Positions 10,385-21,843 of a stretch of DNA of 64,000 bases are shown here, piece after piece. The stretch covers positions 55,496,560-55,560,559 of the forward strand of contig OY987301.1 of the NCBI GenBank assembly GCA_963920635.1, read 5' to 3'. The position numbers and the translations under genes are program-made. Positions within the stretch are counted from its first letter, which is position 1. Each line of letters opens with the position of its first letter. The notes below the pieces were generated by a model. It made no database searches. It saw nothing but the letters and a program-made list of their open reading frames with translations, and had not been told where the DNA came from. Origin of the DNA: Pseudeuparius sepicola (taxonomy: Eukaryota > Arthropoda > Insecta > Coleoptera > Anthribidae).

Positions 10385-10429
10385 CCATATACAGTACTGT
10401 TTCGGGACGGTGATCCCTCATCAGTATGG
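10385..10429 (-). ncRNA. Hammerhead ribozyme motif, satellite monomer 1
   Basis: Minus strand: stem I CCATA with TATGG; core CTGATGA; stem II GGGA-TCACCG-TCCC; core GAA; stem III ACAG/CTGT around TA; A17 as cleavage-site base. Every core base fits the hammerhead consensus with no insertions. Predicted cleavage lies between minus-strand bases 10,390 and 10,389. Self-cleavage of a multimeric transcript would yield unit-length 296-nt RNA. Confidence 0.85.
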
Positions 10430-10680
10430 CTCACCCGACTATCAAGTCGTATAGACAAACGTGCCTAGATGATGAATTTACTAAAGAATCAATTAATTAC
10501 CTAAGCAATTAATTGATCATGGAGTATTACAACGATAGCACACCCAAAGTTGCCGGACAAAGCCACTGGACTTGATCGGCAAAGGCTCACGCCACAACTA
10601 CCGAGACCCGCCATCTACCGTCTCCACGTCGTCGGTTAACCAACAGAAAACATTGATAGAAGAAGAAGAGCGATAGTCGA

Positions 10681-10725
10681 CCATATACAGTACTGTTTCG
10701 GGACGGTGATCCCTCATCAGTATGT
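10681..10725 (-). ncRNA. Hammerhead ribozyme motif, satellite monomer 2
   Basis: Same core and stems II/III as monomer 1, but the 5' side of stem I is changed (plus strand reads tatgttcc after the core), leaving about 3 bp in stem I. Cleavage may be impaired. Confidence 0.7.
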
Positions 10726-10976
10726 TCCACCCGACTATCAAGTGGTATAGACAAACTTGCCTAGACGATGAATTTACTAAGGAATCAGTTAATTACCGAA
10801 GCAATCAATGGATCATGGAGTATTATAACGATAGCACACCCGAAGGTGCGGGACAAAGCCACTGGTCTTGATCGGCAAAGGCTCACGCCACAACTACCGT
10901 GACCCGCCATCTACTGTCTCCACGTCGTCGGTTAACCAACCGAAAACATTGATAGAAGAAAAAGAGCGCAAGTTGA

Positions 10977-11021
10977 CCATATACAGTACTGTTTCGGGAC
11001 GGTGATCCCTCATCAGTATGG
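10977..11021 (-). ncRNA. Hammerhead ribozyme motif, satellite monomer 3
   Basis: Matches monomer 1 at all core and stem positions. Confidence 0.85.
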
Positions 11022-11272
11022 CTCACCCGACTATCAAGTGTTATAGACAATCGTGCCTAGACGATGAATTTACGAAGGAATCAATTAATTAGCGAAGCAA
11101 TCAATTGATCATGGAGTATTATAACGATAGCACACCCGAATGTGCGGGACAAAGCCACTGGTCTTGATCGGCAAAGGCTCACGCCACAACTACCGAGACC
11201 CGCCATCTACCGTCTCCACGTCGTCGGTTAACCAACCGAAAACATTGATAGAAGAAAAAGAGCGCTAGTCGA

Positions 11273-11317
11273 CCATATACAGTACTGTTTCGGGACGGTG
11301 ATTCCTCATCAGTATGG
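11273..11317 (-). ncRNA. Hammerhead ribozyme motif, satellite monomer 4
   Basis: Core intact. Stem II has one change (plus strand gtgattcctc instead of gtgatccctc), giving one mismatch in its four pairs. Confidence 0.75.
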
Positions 11318-11568
11318 CTCACCCGACTATCAAGCGGTATAGGCAATCGTGCCTAGACGATGAATTTACTAAGGAATCAATTAATTAGCGAAGCAATCAA
11401 TTGATCATGGAGTATTATAACGATAGCACACCCGAAGGTGCAGGACAAAGCCACTGGTCTTGATCGGCAAAGGCTCACGCCACAACTACCGAGACCCGCC
11501 ATCTACCGTCTCCACATCGTCGGTTAACCAACAGAAAACATTGATAGAAGAAGAAGAGCAATAGTCGA

Positions 11569-11613
11569 CCATATACAGTACTGTTTCGGGACGGTGATCC
11601 CTCATCAGTATGG
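11569..11613 (-). ncRNA. Hammerhead ribozyme motif, satellite monomer 5
   Basis: Core and stems as in monomer 1; just outside the motif the text reads ggcccaccc. Confidence 0.85.
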
Positions 11614-11864
11614 CCCACCCGACTATCAAGTCGTATAGACAAACGTGCCTAGATGATGAATTTACTAAAGAATCAATTAATTACCTAAGCAATTAATTGA
11701 TCATGGAGTATTATAACGATAGCACACCCAAAGTTGCCGGACAAAGCCACTGGTCTTGATCGGCAAAGGCTCACGCTACAACTACCGAGACCCGCCATCT
11801 ACCTTCTCCACGTCGTCGGTTAACCAACCGAAAACATTGATAGAAGAAAAAGAGCGATAGTCGA

Positions 11865-11909
11865 CCATATACAGTACTGTTTCGGGACGGTGATCCCTCA
11901 TCAGCATGG
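11865..11909 (-). ncRNA. Hammerhead ribozyme motif, satellite monomer 6
   Basis: Core intact. In stem I one A-U pair next to the core becomes a G-U wobble (plus strand cagcatgg), so pairing is kept. Confidence 0.82.
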
Positions 11910-12160
11910 CTCACCCGACTATCAAGTGGTATAGACAAACGTGCCTAGACGATGAATTTACTAAGGAATCAGTTAATTACCGAAGCAATCAATTGATCAT
12001 GGAGTATTATAACGATAGCACACCCGAAGGTGCGGGACAAAGCCACTGGTCTTGATCGGCAAAGGCTCACGCCACAACTACCGAGACCCGCCATCTACCG
12101 TCTCCACGTCGTCGGTTAACCAACAGAAAACATTGATAGAAGAAGAAGAGCGGTAGTCGA

Positions 12161-12205
12161 CCATATACAGTACTGTTTCGGGACGGTGATCCCTCATCAG
12201 TATGG
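12161..12205 (-). ncRNA. Hammerhead ribozyme motif, satellite monomer 7 (truncated monomer)
   Basis: Identical to monomer 1 over the motif. The monomer itself breaks off at 12,290. Confidence 0.85.
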
Positions 12206-12290
12206 CTCACCCGACTATCAAGTGGTATAGACAAACGTGCCTAGACGATGAATTTACCAAGGAATCAATTAATTACCGAAGCAATCAATT

Positions 12291-12984
12291 ATACATATTT
12301 TTTCTAACATTATTAAATATATTTTACTTGTAATGAAAGAAATTAGGTTTTAGTTTCTGAAACCTTATTTTAATTTTTGATTTTTCTAATAGTTTACGAT
12401 AGTATAATGTATTCCTCACGCGTAACTTGTCTTTAATTATCGATTTATGAACACCTTTTGGACGTTTCTGGCACTACCATTTTTAATTATATTCTAAATT
12501 ATTCTCAACCCGTATATTGGAAATTTTAACTCTATCGTTCTTTATCTTTGTTCTTAACACTTTAGTAGAAACCTCGGTAGAAACTGACGATTTCTTAACA
12601 CTTTATAAAATGTAAGGTTTATTTTTGATTTCAACCTATATCATTTTTCATCTTTTGTTCTTAAAACTTTAGTAGAAATTGACGATTTCTTAACGCCTCT
12701 TGCTTTTTGTAATACTTCATTTTTTTTAGAAAACGCTTTGATGTTTATTTAACATTATTTTGCTTGCAATATAAAAAAGTCTGTTCTTGTCTGCTGACCT
12801 TATTTTAATTTCGACACATAGTTTTTTCTTTAAGGTTTTTTCTAGCCTAGACAGTATAATGTTGCCTTAATAAGTGGTCACAGAGACTGTTTTTTTTTAG
12901 GTATTCGTATCCAATAGAAAGTCTTATTAATATCATAAAATATTCGTTGATGTCAACAAAAAGCTAATGTCACGTGTCTATATA
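12291..12984. other. AT-rich spacer with degenerate internal duplications
   Basis: No gene. Two levels of decayed repetition are visible. A ~110-bp repeat (gttcttaacactttagtagaaa followed by gacgatttcttaac) occurs at about 12,545 and 12,655. A longer, ~445-bp-spaced similarity pairs 12,303-12,415 (ctaacattattaaat ... agtataatg) with 12,748-12,865. Confidence 0.5.
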
Positions 12985-13159
12985 TGTCGAAAATTGTAAA
13001 TTTATTTATTTTATGTTACTATATGTAATAACCACAAAAAAATATAGCCGACAATGTATGTCAAAAAAATAAAAATAAAAAATCAATTTGTTAAAAATTA
13101 AAAAGAAATTTCATTAAGTGCACCTCTAGAGAATAATAGTACAGATTAGCGTCTAAACC
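12985..13159 (+). repeat. BEL-1 5' LTR
   Basis: Begins TGTCGAAAATTGTAAATTTA and ends near gcgtctaaacc. Differs from the 3' copy by roughly a dozen substitutions and small indels, so the insertion is old. It is followed by agaacatggtc; BEL-2 has the related aacatggtc at the same place, a possible primer-site region whose tRNA I could not assign. Confidence 0.85.
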
Positions 13160-13524
13160 AGAACATGGTCCTACGACCCGCATAAAAGAATACCAGTGAA
13201 AAGGAAAACAACAAAAAAAGTGTACTTACAAATTGCTTCGCAATAATTTTGACATAACACTAAAAGAGTTCAGGCGGAATTTATGGCGCAGCATTTGACG
13301 AATCATTGTTCCACCAGGTAGGCGGACAACACCCCAAGTTATCAGTTGTCAATTCGACGTCACCAAGGCAGGGAGCACAAGAAGAAGTCGAACAGAAGTA
13401 GACAAAGCGCCGCTCGCCTCATCCACATAATCAGAGAACTACAGGGGCGGCTCAAAATTTCATCTAAAGTGAGCCCATTCCAAAAAAACTGTAAGAGAGT
13501 TCCAAGTTGTTTCTTCTTTTTAAA

Positions 13525-14715
13525 ATGTCCGAAAACGAAATAGAAACTAATCTCAAAACCTTTCAGCTCAAACGTGGCACTTTAAAAGCTAAATTATCTT
13601 TATTCAAAAAATTTCTAGATTCCACAAAACCTAAACTTGAATTTGGTAACGTCGACGATATTGCATTAATTTTTGCGGAAACAGCAACTCGACTTTCAGT
13701 GGCGGAAACTTTATTGCAGGAATTTGAAACTGTCCAGTTACAAATTGAATACATTTCTTCAGATGCAGATGAAGAACTTTCACAAAGAGAAGAATTCGAA
13801 AACAAATATTACGAATTAATTTCAGACGCCAAAACAATTATACACAAATTACAAAAGTCATCTGCATTTGTAGAACGAAGTAGTATACAATCTTCATCGC
13901 AAAATGTTTCTAATTTAAATTCGCGCGAACATATTTCATTGCCTATCATTCAACTTCCCACGTTTGCTGGTAACTTCGAGAGATGCCTCGAATATCATGA
14001 CACATTTGAATCTCTGATTCACAAAAATTCTGGAATCACAGAAACAGAAAAATTCCACTATTTGAGAGCATCTTTAAGCGGAGAAGCAACCATTCTCAAT
14101 TCACTTGAATTATCAGCATCAAATTATGAGATAGCGTGGCAGCTAATTTGCGAACGATTTTCTAATAAAAAATTGCTAATTCACAACTATGTTAAAGTAC
14201 TGTACAATTTGCAGCCTATCACGAAAGAGTCAGCAAAACAAATTCGCAATTTGGTTGATACGGTATCTAGTCACCTAAGATCTCTTAAATGTCTAAATCA
14301 GCCCGTCGAGCATTGGGATACACTTTTAAATTTTCTGATCTGTAACAAGCTCGACAACAAAACTTCACGGGAGTGGTAAACAAAGAAAACTAAATCCGAA
14401 TTACCAACGCTCCAAGAACTTCTCGAATTTCTCAAAGAATAGGCTACTATTTTGGAAAAAATAGAAGTTCACGAATACACAAAAATTGATTCAAAAAATC
14501 TTACGAATAATACCAATCGAAAAGATACATTTTCTAAACAAAAATATTCTTACCAGACAAATAAAACTGAGAATAAAACGTTTCTCGCTTCGAACAAACC
14601 CGTATGTGTGTTTTGCAAAGGATTTCACAAAGTTTTCAATTGCCAAGAATTTCAAAAATTGTCAATTTCGGAACGAAATGAAACAGCTATAAGGCTAAAA
14701 TTATTATGCATAAAT
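13525..14715 (+). pseudogene. BEL-1 gag (N-terminal and first zinc knuckle)
   Basis: The ATG at 13,525 (MSENEIETNLK) fits BEL gag starts better than the in-frame ATG 18 bases upstream. The helical N-terminal coiled region (residues 1-110), the conserved LPIIQLPTFAGNFERCLEYHDTF block near 13,945-14,005 and the core typical of the BEL/Pao gag family (DUF1759) are clear. Stops interrupt at 14,377 and 14,440. The knuckle CVFCKGFHKVFNC follows near 14,604-14,645. The text then stops at RLKLLCIN (14,715), where the 3.2-kb insert begins. BEL-2 has the matching gag at 44,521. Confidence 0.88.
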
Positions 14716-17700
14716 GGACAAGTATACTTAGGAATGAAAAATAATTTTTTGCCTTGGAATTTGTAAAACATGTCTAGATAATCACGGAACCCCATCAACA
14801 GATTTTTTTCCCCATTAGTTTGCTCAAAAATTGAAAAAAAAAATGGTCGCAAAAGTAGGGAATGTGACGTCACGATCTCTAATTTCAATAAGTACCTGCT
14901 ATTTTCTTAGTACTTATTTCGTCTTTTGTTATATAACCAAGCACTCCCAGGCAAATTATTAGATTCAGTTTGTATGCTCCTGATGAGAAATAATCAAATT
15001 TCGTAGCATTTCAATGAAATATTTGGATTTTACTGATCCCATTCTGAACTTATTAGATGCCCCCTATAAAATATGACAGATGACATATTACTCAATTCTT
15101 TAAGGAGAATCGTCGGCAACGCCGCACTTTGCAAAGATTGTGCGTTTATAACCTCACTTTCGCCCGCGGAACGCGGAAACCAAGGATAACCTTAGCGAAA
15201 ACGAAATAAATTCTATTCTCAGTTTTAAAAGAATCTCGCTGTGAATACTTTATTTTTTCGGTTTATAATGAAGACAAGATTTGTTAAAGCTTGTCCTGAT
15301 AACTTACCTTGCATAGATTTTGATATGGTGTGTCAATTTTATCAATAAAAACGGGGAGCAAAACAAGGATAAATGAAGCAGTATGTTTGTTATTTGATTT
15401 GTATATTGTTTTAATACTTAAATTCTGGTTTTAGGTAGACTAGAGAATAAATTATGGTAACAATGTTATTGGAGACACGCAGAGGAAAGAACATAACAAT
15501 GAATGCATAATGCACGGTTAAGGCAAAAATTACCCGAGCAAAAAATTAATAAAAAAAAGTTAATGATACTTTGGTTAAAAATGAAGAAATTCAACTGAAT
15601 AGTTGTGGAAGTAGGTATATTATGTTGCAATTACCCAACATAAGCAACATAAGTCCTAAATTATGCACATACCACGATGTACGAGGATCATACATCGTGG
15701 CACATACATAGATACAGCTCTTTGTGCTTCTATTTTAGTGGCTAGTAAAGAAATACTTATTGTGTATATACCTATAGTTAAGATATGGGGGAGGTGTCGC
15801 ACACCCCAATGTTGAAATCGATTACCAAAACAAGAAATCATGCGTTTGTAAAAACAATCGTTGACACCTACATGTGAAAACCATGATTCAGAACTAATTT
15901 AAATAATCCAAAGACAATGCAAATTCGACAGCAGAGTTTCATTCGATATCTTGTATCATCTAATGAAGTATTTAAGTAATTAAGTCCGTAGTAGTACACT
16001 TTGTCGCATCCATTTTGATGCGGAAAGTTGTACTTTTCCGCACTAGTGACATTAACTTTGTCAACTAATAATAGAACTACGCTTGTAAAATTTTTGCAGG
16101 TACATATTAATGGAAAACTTATTTTAGATGAATATAAGCAAAGGTATTGCATTTCTTTGCTGACTTCCTGGAAAAAGCGAAAAATCATGGACAACATCAG
16201 TAGATTGTTATATTGGAAAAAGTCAACACAAGTGCAATAAAAAATATGAGAGTATACCTTACAGGATTTAGTTGACAAAGACATACCTCAATAATTATTA
16301 TAGATTGGAGTATTATGAAGGAAGATTTTTGGCAAAAATCAAAACGTATTACAAGGAGGGACTGTCTGACATGTTAAAAACGAAAAATGCCCTGTATCTC
16401 CCAAACGAATCGAGATTTTGACATTCAACTGCCCTCCAAAGTCGAGCACAGTACACCTACCTTTTTAATGGATAATATTGGAAATATTTGCTGATATAAA
16501 AATAGGTAGGTAGGTATATACCTACTGTAGCTTACCTAAACAAAAATATTTTGTTATAAGTTTTGTCAGTAACAATTGAAAAAGTAATACAATAAGTAAC
16601 TATTTTATCATTATGTACTCTGTCATTATTTATAACGGTATGGTAAATATATTATTTGTATTTTCCTTTAGCAAGACATATAAGGTGAATTTAAATTCTC
16701 CAAAAATCCATTTGGAATATCTCAGTAATGAAGGGTGTTCCATCTGTTAAAACCAAAAAATCTAAAGATATTATTTTCCAGAAAAAATATATATGTATAG
16801 TGAAAAAATTCTAAAGAATTATGTCATTTTTTATGAGGATGCTTCGGTAATCACAATATATGTAATTTACCTAAATGGGTCTAAAATAGTTCAAGCTATG
16901 ACCTACTATAAAAGTTTTTCGACTGCTTTATTGCGTTTTACTAAGTTATATTTCTAACATCACCAAGAACTGGCACCTTCTCCAATATTCTAGCATTACA
17001 TTTTTGAACCGATGCAGGTCTAACTACTAACTTACATTCTGTAAGTAAGGGCTCGTGAAATTAAAGTAATATTTTTTTATATTCGGACCAGGTAAGTGCC
17101 TGACGTCTATAGGATTGACTTTTCTCAGTTTAGTTTATAACCAATCAATGCTGTTGATTAACACTAAGTATTGAGGCTAAAATATCATCAGTTTCTTCAA
17201 ACAACTAACAATCGGTGGAATATACTTGATAACAAGTAAAAAATCGTTTGGCAGAGCCACTAATCTAAAATCGTCAGCTAACATGTTACACCTGGTTGGT
17301 TCTTTATTGTCTTTAATATATCAGCAAGTCTAGATATCTAATTTGTGCAACTTCAGTTAGGTACTTACGAATTGTGTCGTTTGTGCCTCTTATAGATAAA
17401 ATCGACTTGTTTCCAATAAAAAAGTTTTGTAAACCAACCAGCATAACGTCCGAATCATCAATACCAATACCTAGTGTTCTCAGCATTTTACTCAGCAAAA
17501 TAGAATGGTTCATTTCCGTCATGGATTATTAGAATGAATGATGAAAATAGTTCAAATCATAAAAACTAAAAGCTTGTAAAACACGGGGGGCCGCGGGATC
17601 CGATAATCCGTTTTGTGACGCCACAAAATAAAATAGGTTATGTTTATGTTCTCACAGGCTGACAGGCTTGGCATTGAGGTGCGGCGTTGCCAAACATGGT

Positions 17701-17870
17701 GCCATGGCGGTAAATTTAGGGAAAATAAAATCCAACAGGTAGTTACGTATATTGAACTTTAAAAATTAATTGCGGCAAAAGGGGGCGAAAAAAAAATTAA
17801 AAAAAAATACAGCACGTCTATCTCACCCAATACTATCCGATGAGCAAATAAAAAAAGTGGTGTATTAGTC
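14716..17870. mobile_element. Unclassified 3.2-kb insertion inside BEL-1 gag
   Basis: BEL gag text breaks at LCIN (14,713) and resumes with CLNFGHQVENCKFGPCKKC at 17,874, so everything between is an insert. No long frame, no LTRs and no terminal inverted repeats were seen. A 13-bp inverted pair (ggcaacgccgcac at about 15,114; gtgcggcgttgcc at about 17,679) lies about 400 and 190 bp inside the two ends. A 10-bp-stem hairpin (ccacgatgta/tacatcgtgg) is at about 15,668-15,700. The short frames (e.g. 16,028-16,240 and 15,868-16,284 minus) do not resemble known proteins. It may be a non-autonomous element or several merged insertions. Confidence 0.55.
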
Positions 17871-18806
17871 CATTGCCTAAATTTTGGACACCAAGTGGAA
17901 AATTGCAAATTTGGTCCATGCAAAAAATGATCAATTATACATAACACTTTATTACATCGCGATAACACAAATTCACAAAATAGTGCACAAAATTCTGCTC
18001 AAAATATTGCAAGACAACCAAATAACCTGTCAAATACTAACACTGTTGCTCTAGAAACTTATACACGAAAAAATGTGGATGATTCTGGTTTGATATCGAC
18101 TGTGTTGTTGCAAGTCACAGACAAAGATGGTCGATTACGCACCTGCAGAGCATTAGTCGACAATGCATCTCAAACAAATTATATTTCTAAATACTTACAA
18201 CAACAATTAGGGGTACCTAAAGAACAAATCAACACTTTAGTTCGAGGTTTAGCAGAAATGACAACAACTCTCAACGAAAGATGTCATATCATCATTCAAT
18301 CTTGTTATTCCACATACATAACTTCATTTTCATGTTTGATCATTCCCAGTGACAGTGTGTGTGAATTTCTTCCAAATTACCAAATCGATGTTAATGCACT
18401 AAATATACCCCCTAACATACGTCTTGCAGATCCTACTTTTTCAACGCCGTCGAGAGTTAACATAATCTTGGGTACCAAGGTTTATTGGCCACTTACGTGT
18501 GTAGGACAAATCAAGTTAGGTCCTGGCAAGCCTGTACTTCAAAAAACAAAGCTAGGTTGGATACTAGGTGGTGATTTATATTTTCAAAATTTTTCTCAAA
18601 ATATTTCAAGGTGTCATTTCACCACGAACTTCATCCACAATGAGTCAGACCAATTAACTAAATTTTGGGAAGTCGAAGAGTGTCCAAATGATACTACTGT
18701 TCTTTCAAAAGAAGAAGAGGAGTGTGAATTGCATTTTCAAAACACATTCAAAAGGGCTGACGATAGGCACTTTATTGTTTCGATCCCAATGAAACAAACC
18801 CCATAA
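17871..18806 (+). pseudogene. BEL-1 gag end and aspartic protease
   Basis: The first part carries the second knuckle (CLNFGHQVENC, CKKC). An in-frame stop lies near 18,060 before the long frame opening at 18,075. The protease shows RALVDNASQTNYIS, where the usual D-G/S-A/G signature has become D-N-A: Asp is kept but the following residue is changed. Further on, INIILGTKVYWP and LGWILGG match the conserved BEL segment that follows the protease and leads into RT. It ends at a stop at 18,804 just as the RT N-terminus begins. Confidence 0.82.
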
Positions 18807-19560
18807 TCTCTCGGAGAATGAAAACAAATAGCAATTAAACGTTTTTTCAGCCTCGAACGAAAAATACAAAAAAATACATTGTTAAATGAAATGTATATTG
18901 CTTTCATGAAAGAGTATCTGTCAATGGGACATATGACAAAAATTGAGAATGACGTTTTCGAGAATGTTTATTCAGACTTGAAACAAGACGTTGAGCGAAA
19001 ACAATATAACAACAAAATTACGTGTAGTACTCAACGCGTCATCCAATACCAGTTCAGGTATATCATTTTTAATGATTGTCAAATGACAGGGCCCACGATC
19101 TAGTCAGATTTATTCGCAATTCTTTTAAGATTCCGTCAATATACGTTTGTAGTTTCAAATTGTTTGAGAAAACCCTTCAGACCCTCTTGCAGTTAAATAC
19201 GGTGACCTACGGAACTACTTCTGCGCCATTTCTAGCCATCCGTTAATTATACCAACTTTCACTCGAAAATTCCGAAAAATATCCAGAAGCATCTTCCATA
19301 ATCGCGAATTCATTTTATGTAGATGACTTGCTAATAGGAGACGATAACTTATCTTGTCTTTCATTACATTGCAAACAAATTTCACAATTCCAGTGTCCAG
19401 ATTCACAAAATAATCTTTTAGAATTAGGTCCAAATGAAAATTCTAAAACTTTAGGAATTTTGTGGTCAGCAAAATCAGATTCACTTGTCATTGATTCTCA
19501 ATTTCACCAAGTTCAAAAAGTAGCACAAAGCGATCCATTCTCTCAAACATAAGTCAAATC
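18807..19560 (+). pseudogene. BEL-1 reverse transcriptase (shattered)
   Basis: Recognisable pieces in different frames: LSMGHMTKIEND near 18,912; a rest of the LRVVFNASS motif with deletion near 19,020; LNTVTYGTTSAPFLAIR near 19,194; and FYVDDLLIGDD, the catalytic Asp pair, near 19,315-19,350. Then ENSKTLGILW near 19,436. Several deletions and stops separate them. BEL-2 46,200-47,225 provides the less damaged counterpart. Confidence 0.85.
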
Positions 19561-19639
19561 TGGGATCCATTGGGAATTTTAAGTCCATGTATAATAATTG
19601 TTGTCAAAATACTAATCCAAAAATTATGGCTTGACCACC

Positions 19640-20465
19640 CACACAACCTGGATTAAATTCAAAGATGAACTAGGAAAACTTAACAATTTTAAGATTCCTC
19701 GTCATGTACGATGTCATATGCCTATTCACGTACAACTGCATATATGTTTTCCGATGCAAGCCAAGATGCATACGGGGCTTGTGTTTTCATAGCATTGACA
19801 ATAAGGGTCGGATTTTCACGAATCTTCTTTGCGCCAAATCCAAGGTAGCACCAATTAAATCACTTAGCATTCCACGATTGGAACTATGCGGTGCCTTAAT
19901 TGCTACTAGGTTGTCACTCAAACTTATTAATTCACTAAACGACAAATTTGACGAAGTTTTTTATTGGACTGATTCTACTATAGTCCTCGGTTGGGTAAAT
20001 ACCGAGGCCCACTTAGTAAAAACCTTTGTTGCAAACCAAATATCTGAAATTAGGAATAAAACCAATCCAAGTTGCTGGAGACATGTCAACACTTCCCAAA
20101 ATCCAGCAGTCCTCTTATCTCCAGTTGAAAATTTCTACCCTCTGGTGGCACGGTCCTGATTGGTTGTCTCAACCATTTTGCAGCTGGCCATCATCAGCCG
20201 TAGATTCAGGCTTTGAGCTTCCTGAACTTAAATTAAAACCAAAGACTGTCATGACAACTCAACAGATTGAATCATTACCTTTATACAAATTTTCAAATTA
20301 CAAGAAATTTAGTCAGAAGAACCGCCACTTGTCTTCGTTTCAAAGATAATTGTTGCAAACAAAAGTCAGATCGAATCATTCGCAACTTAACAATTAACGA
20401 AATACAGTCCGCTATTTTTTGCATAATAAGACAAGTTCAATCAGTCATTTCCTTCAGACCTCTCT
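19640..20465 (+). pseudogene. BEL-1 RNase H and connection
   Basis: FSDASQDAYGACVF near 19,748 is the RNase H first-Asp motif. LLCAKSKVAPIKSLSIPRLELCGAL (about 19,825-19,900) and WTDSTIVLGWV near 19,966 follow the BEL order. HVNTSQNPA near 20,085 and WWHGPDWL near 20,145 mark the end of the domain. Frames change at least three times. Confidence 0.85.
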
Positions 20466-20499
20466 AAATTGTCACAGAACAAAACTATAAGCAACAAAA

Positions 20500-21730
20500 G
20501 GAAAATTTTGTCACTACTTCCTTTTATTGACAAAAATCGAATTTTACGTGTAGGTGGAAGAATTTCCCAATCAGATTTCACATTGAAAAACAACACCCAA
20601 TCATTTTACCGTCACGACATCATGTCACAAAATTAATATTTGAACAAGAACATAAAAACGCATTACATGCGGGTCCTCAGCAATTGTTAGCAATTGTCCG
20701 AGAAAAATATTGGCCAATTCATGGTAGAAATCTTGCAAAGCAAACTTATCGGAGTTGTATAAAATGTTTCCGTTCACATCCAACTCAAAAAATCCATATT
20801 ATGGGTGATCTCCCTAAAGATCGAAATACACCATCATTTCCTTTCAATGTTACAGGCATTGATTACTGTGGTCCATTCTTTGTGAAAGATCGAAGGGGGC
20901 GTGGTTGCAAAGTAACAAAAGCTTATGTAAGCGTTTTTGTTTGTTTTTCGACGAGAGCGATCCACATAGAGCTTGTTTCAGATATGACTTCAGAAGCATT
21001 TTTAGCTGCTCTGAAAATATTTATTTGTCGTCGTTGTAAACCAGCTAAAATGTATTCAGATAACGATACAAATTTAGTTGGTGCCAACAACGAAATAAAA
21101 TAATTAGTTAACTTTTTGCAGATGCAAAATGACACAGTTTCAATAGAATGGCAATTCATTCCATCGCATTCTCTTCGTTTCGGGGGCTTATGGGAGGCAG
21201 GAGTTAAAAGTATTAAAGCACACCTTAAACGAGTTGTAGGAAATAACTATTTGACGTTTGAGCAATTCAATAATCTCCTTGTACAAGTTGAGGCAATTTT
21301 GAACTCTCGTCCCCTCGCTCCAATTTCTTCTGAACCTTCTGATTTGGAACCCATTACTCCATCTCATTTTCTAATTGGGCGGTCGCTTACATCTCTTCCG
21401 GAAATTAATTTTGAGCAAGCCAAGGAAAATACCTTAAGTAACTTTATTCAACGAATGAGACAACATATCTAGCAACGATGGTCGTTAGAATATATATCTG
21501 AGCTGCAAACTCGTTGCAAATGGAAGAAGAATCAAGAACATTTGCAACCCGACACATTGGTTCTTGTCAAGGACCAGCGCCAGCCTCCGTTAAATTGGGT
21601 GCTCGGACTAGTAACCGCTTTGCATCCGGGCCAAGACCAAGTTCCTCGAGTAGCATCAATATAGACTTCAACAGGTGTTCAACACGTGCAGTGACAATAC
21701 TTTGTCCATTGCCATCATATTCAACATAAT
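20500..21730 (+). pseudogene. BEL-1 integrase
   Basis: The zinc-binding and core regions read YWPIHGRNLAKQTYRSCIKCF, then Asp in TGIDYCGPF (near 20,857), Asp in YSDNDTNLVGANNEIK (near 21,058) and Glu in FGGLWEAGVKS (near 21,187). A stop at 21,101 and another at 21,470 break the frame. The C-terminal part (degenerate KWPLGRI-like segment near 21,590) is frameshifted. Order and residues match BEL-2 integrase. Confidence 0.88.
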
Positions 21731-21832
21731 TTAGTGATCATGATGGTGCACGTTGAACACTACAAATAATGTTTAAGGTTGCATTAATTTAAATTCTTTC
21801 AATGTTTTCATTTTGAAAGTTACTTCTTTCAA

Positions 21833-21843
21833 GATGGGGGGCA
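21833..21843 (+). promoter_or_regulatory. BEL-1 polypurine tract
   Basis: The run gatggggggca ends at the first base of the 3' LTR, the expected place for the plus-strand primer. Confidence 0.6.

Larger units (their letters stand above)
10383..12290 (+). repeat. 296-bp satellite array with hammerhead motifs (6.4 monomers)
   Basis: Monomers begin at 10,383, 10,679, 10,975, 11,271, 11,567, 11,863 and 12,159 (the last truncated at 12,290). Every step is exactly 296 bp, and monomers differ by point changes only. Each carries a hammerhead motif on the minus strand near its start. Monomers 1 and 5 share private variants (gtcgtatagac, gatgatg, cacccaaagttgccgg), and 2 and 6 share aatcagttaatt, hinting at a four-monomer (1184-bp) higher-order unit. 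Hammerhead-bearing satellites are known from newts, schistosomes and cave crickets, and as retrozymes in many invertebrates. Confidence 0.93.

Noticed and set aside
10383..12290. Regular repeats as a possible CRISPR array.
   Set aside because: Head-to-tail 296-bp monomers with no spacers, in eukaryotic retrotransposon surroundings.
14970..15010. cctgatgag followed by a short stem, resembling a hammerhead core.
   Set aside because: The required GAAA after the stem is absent (gtag instead).
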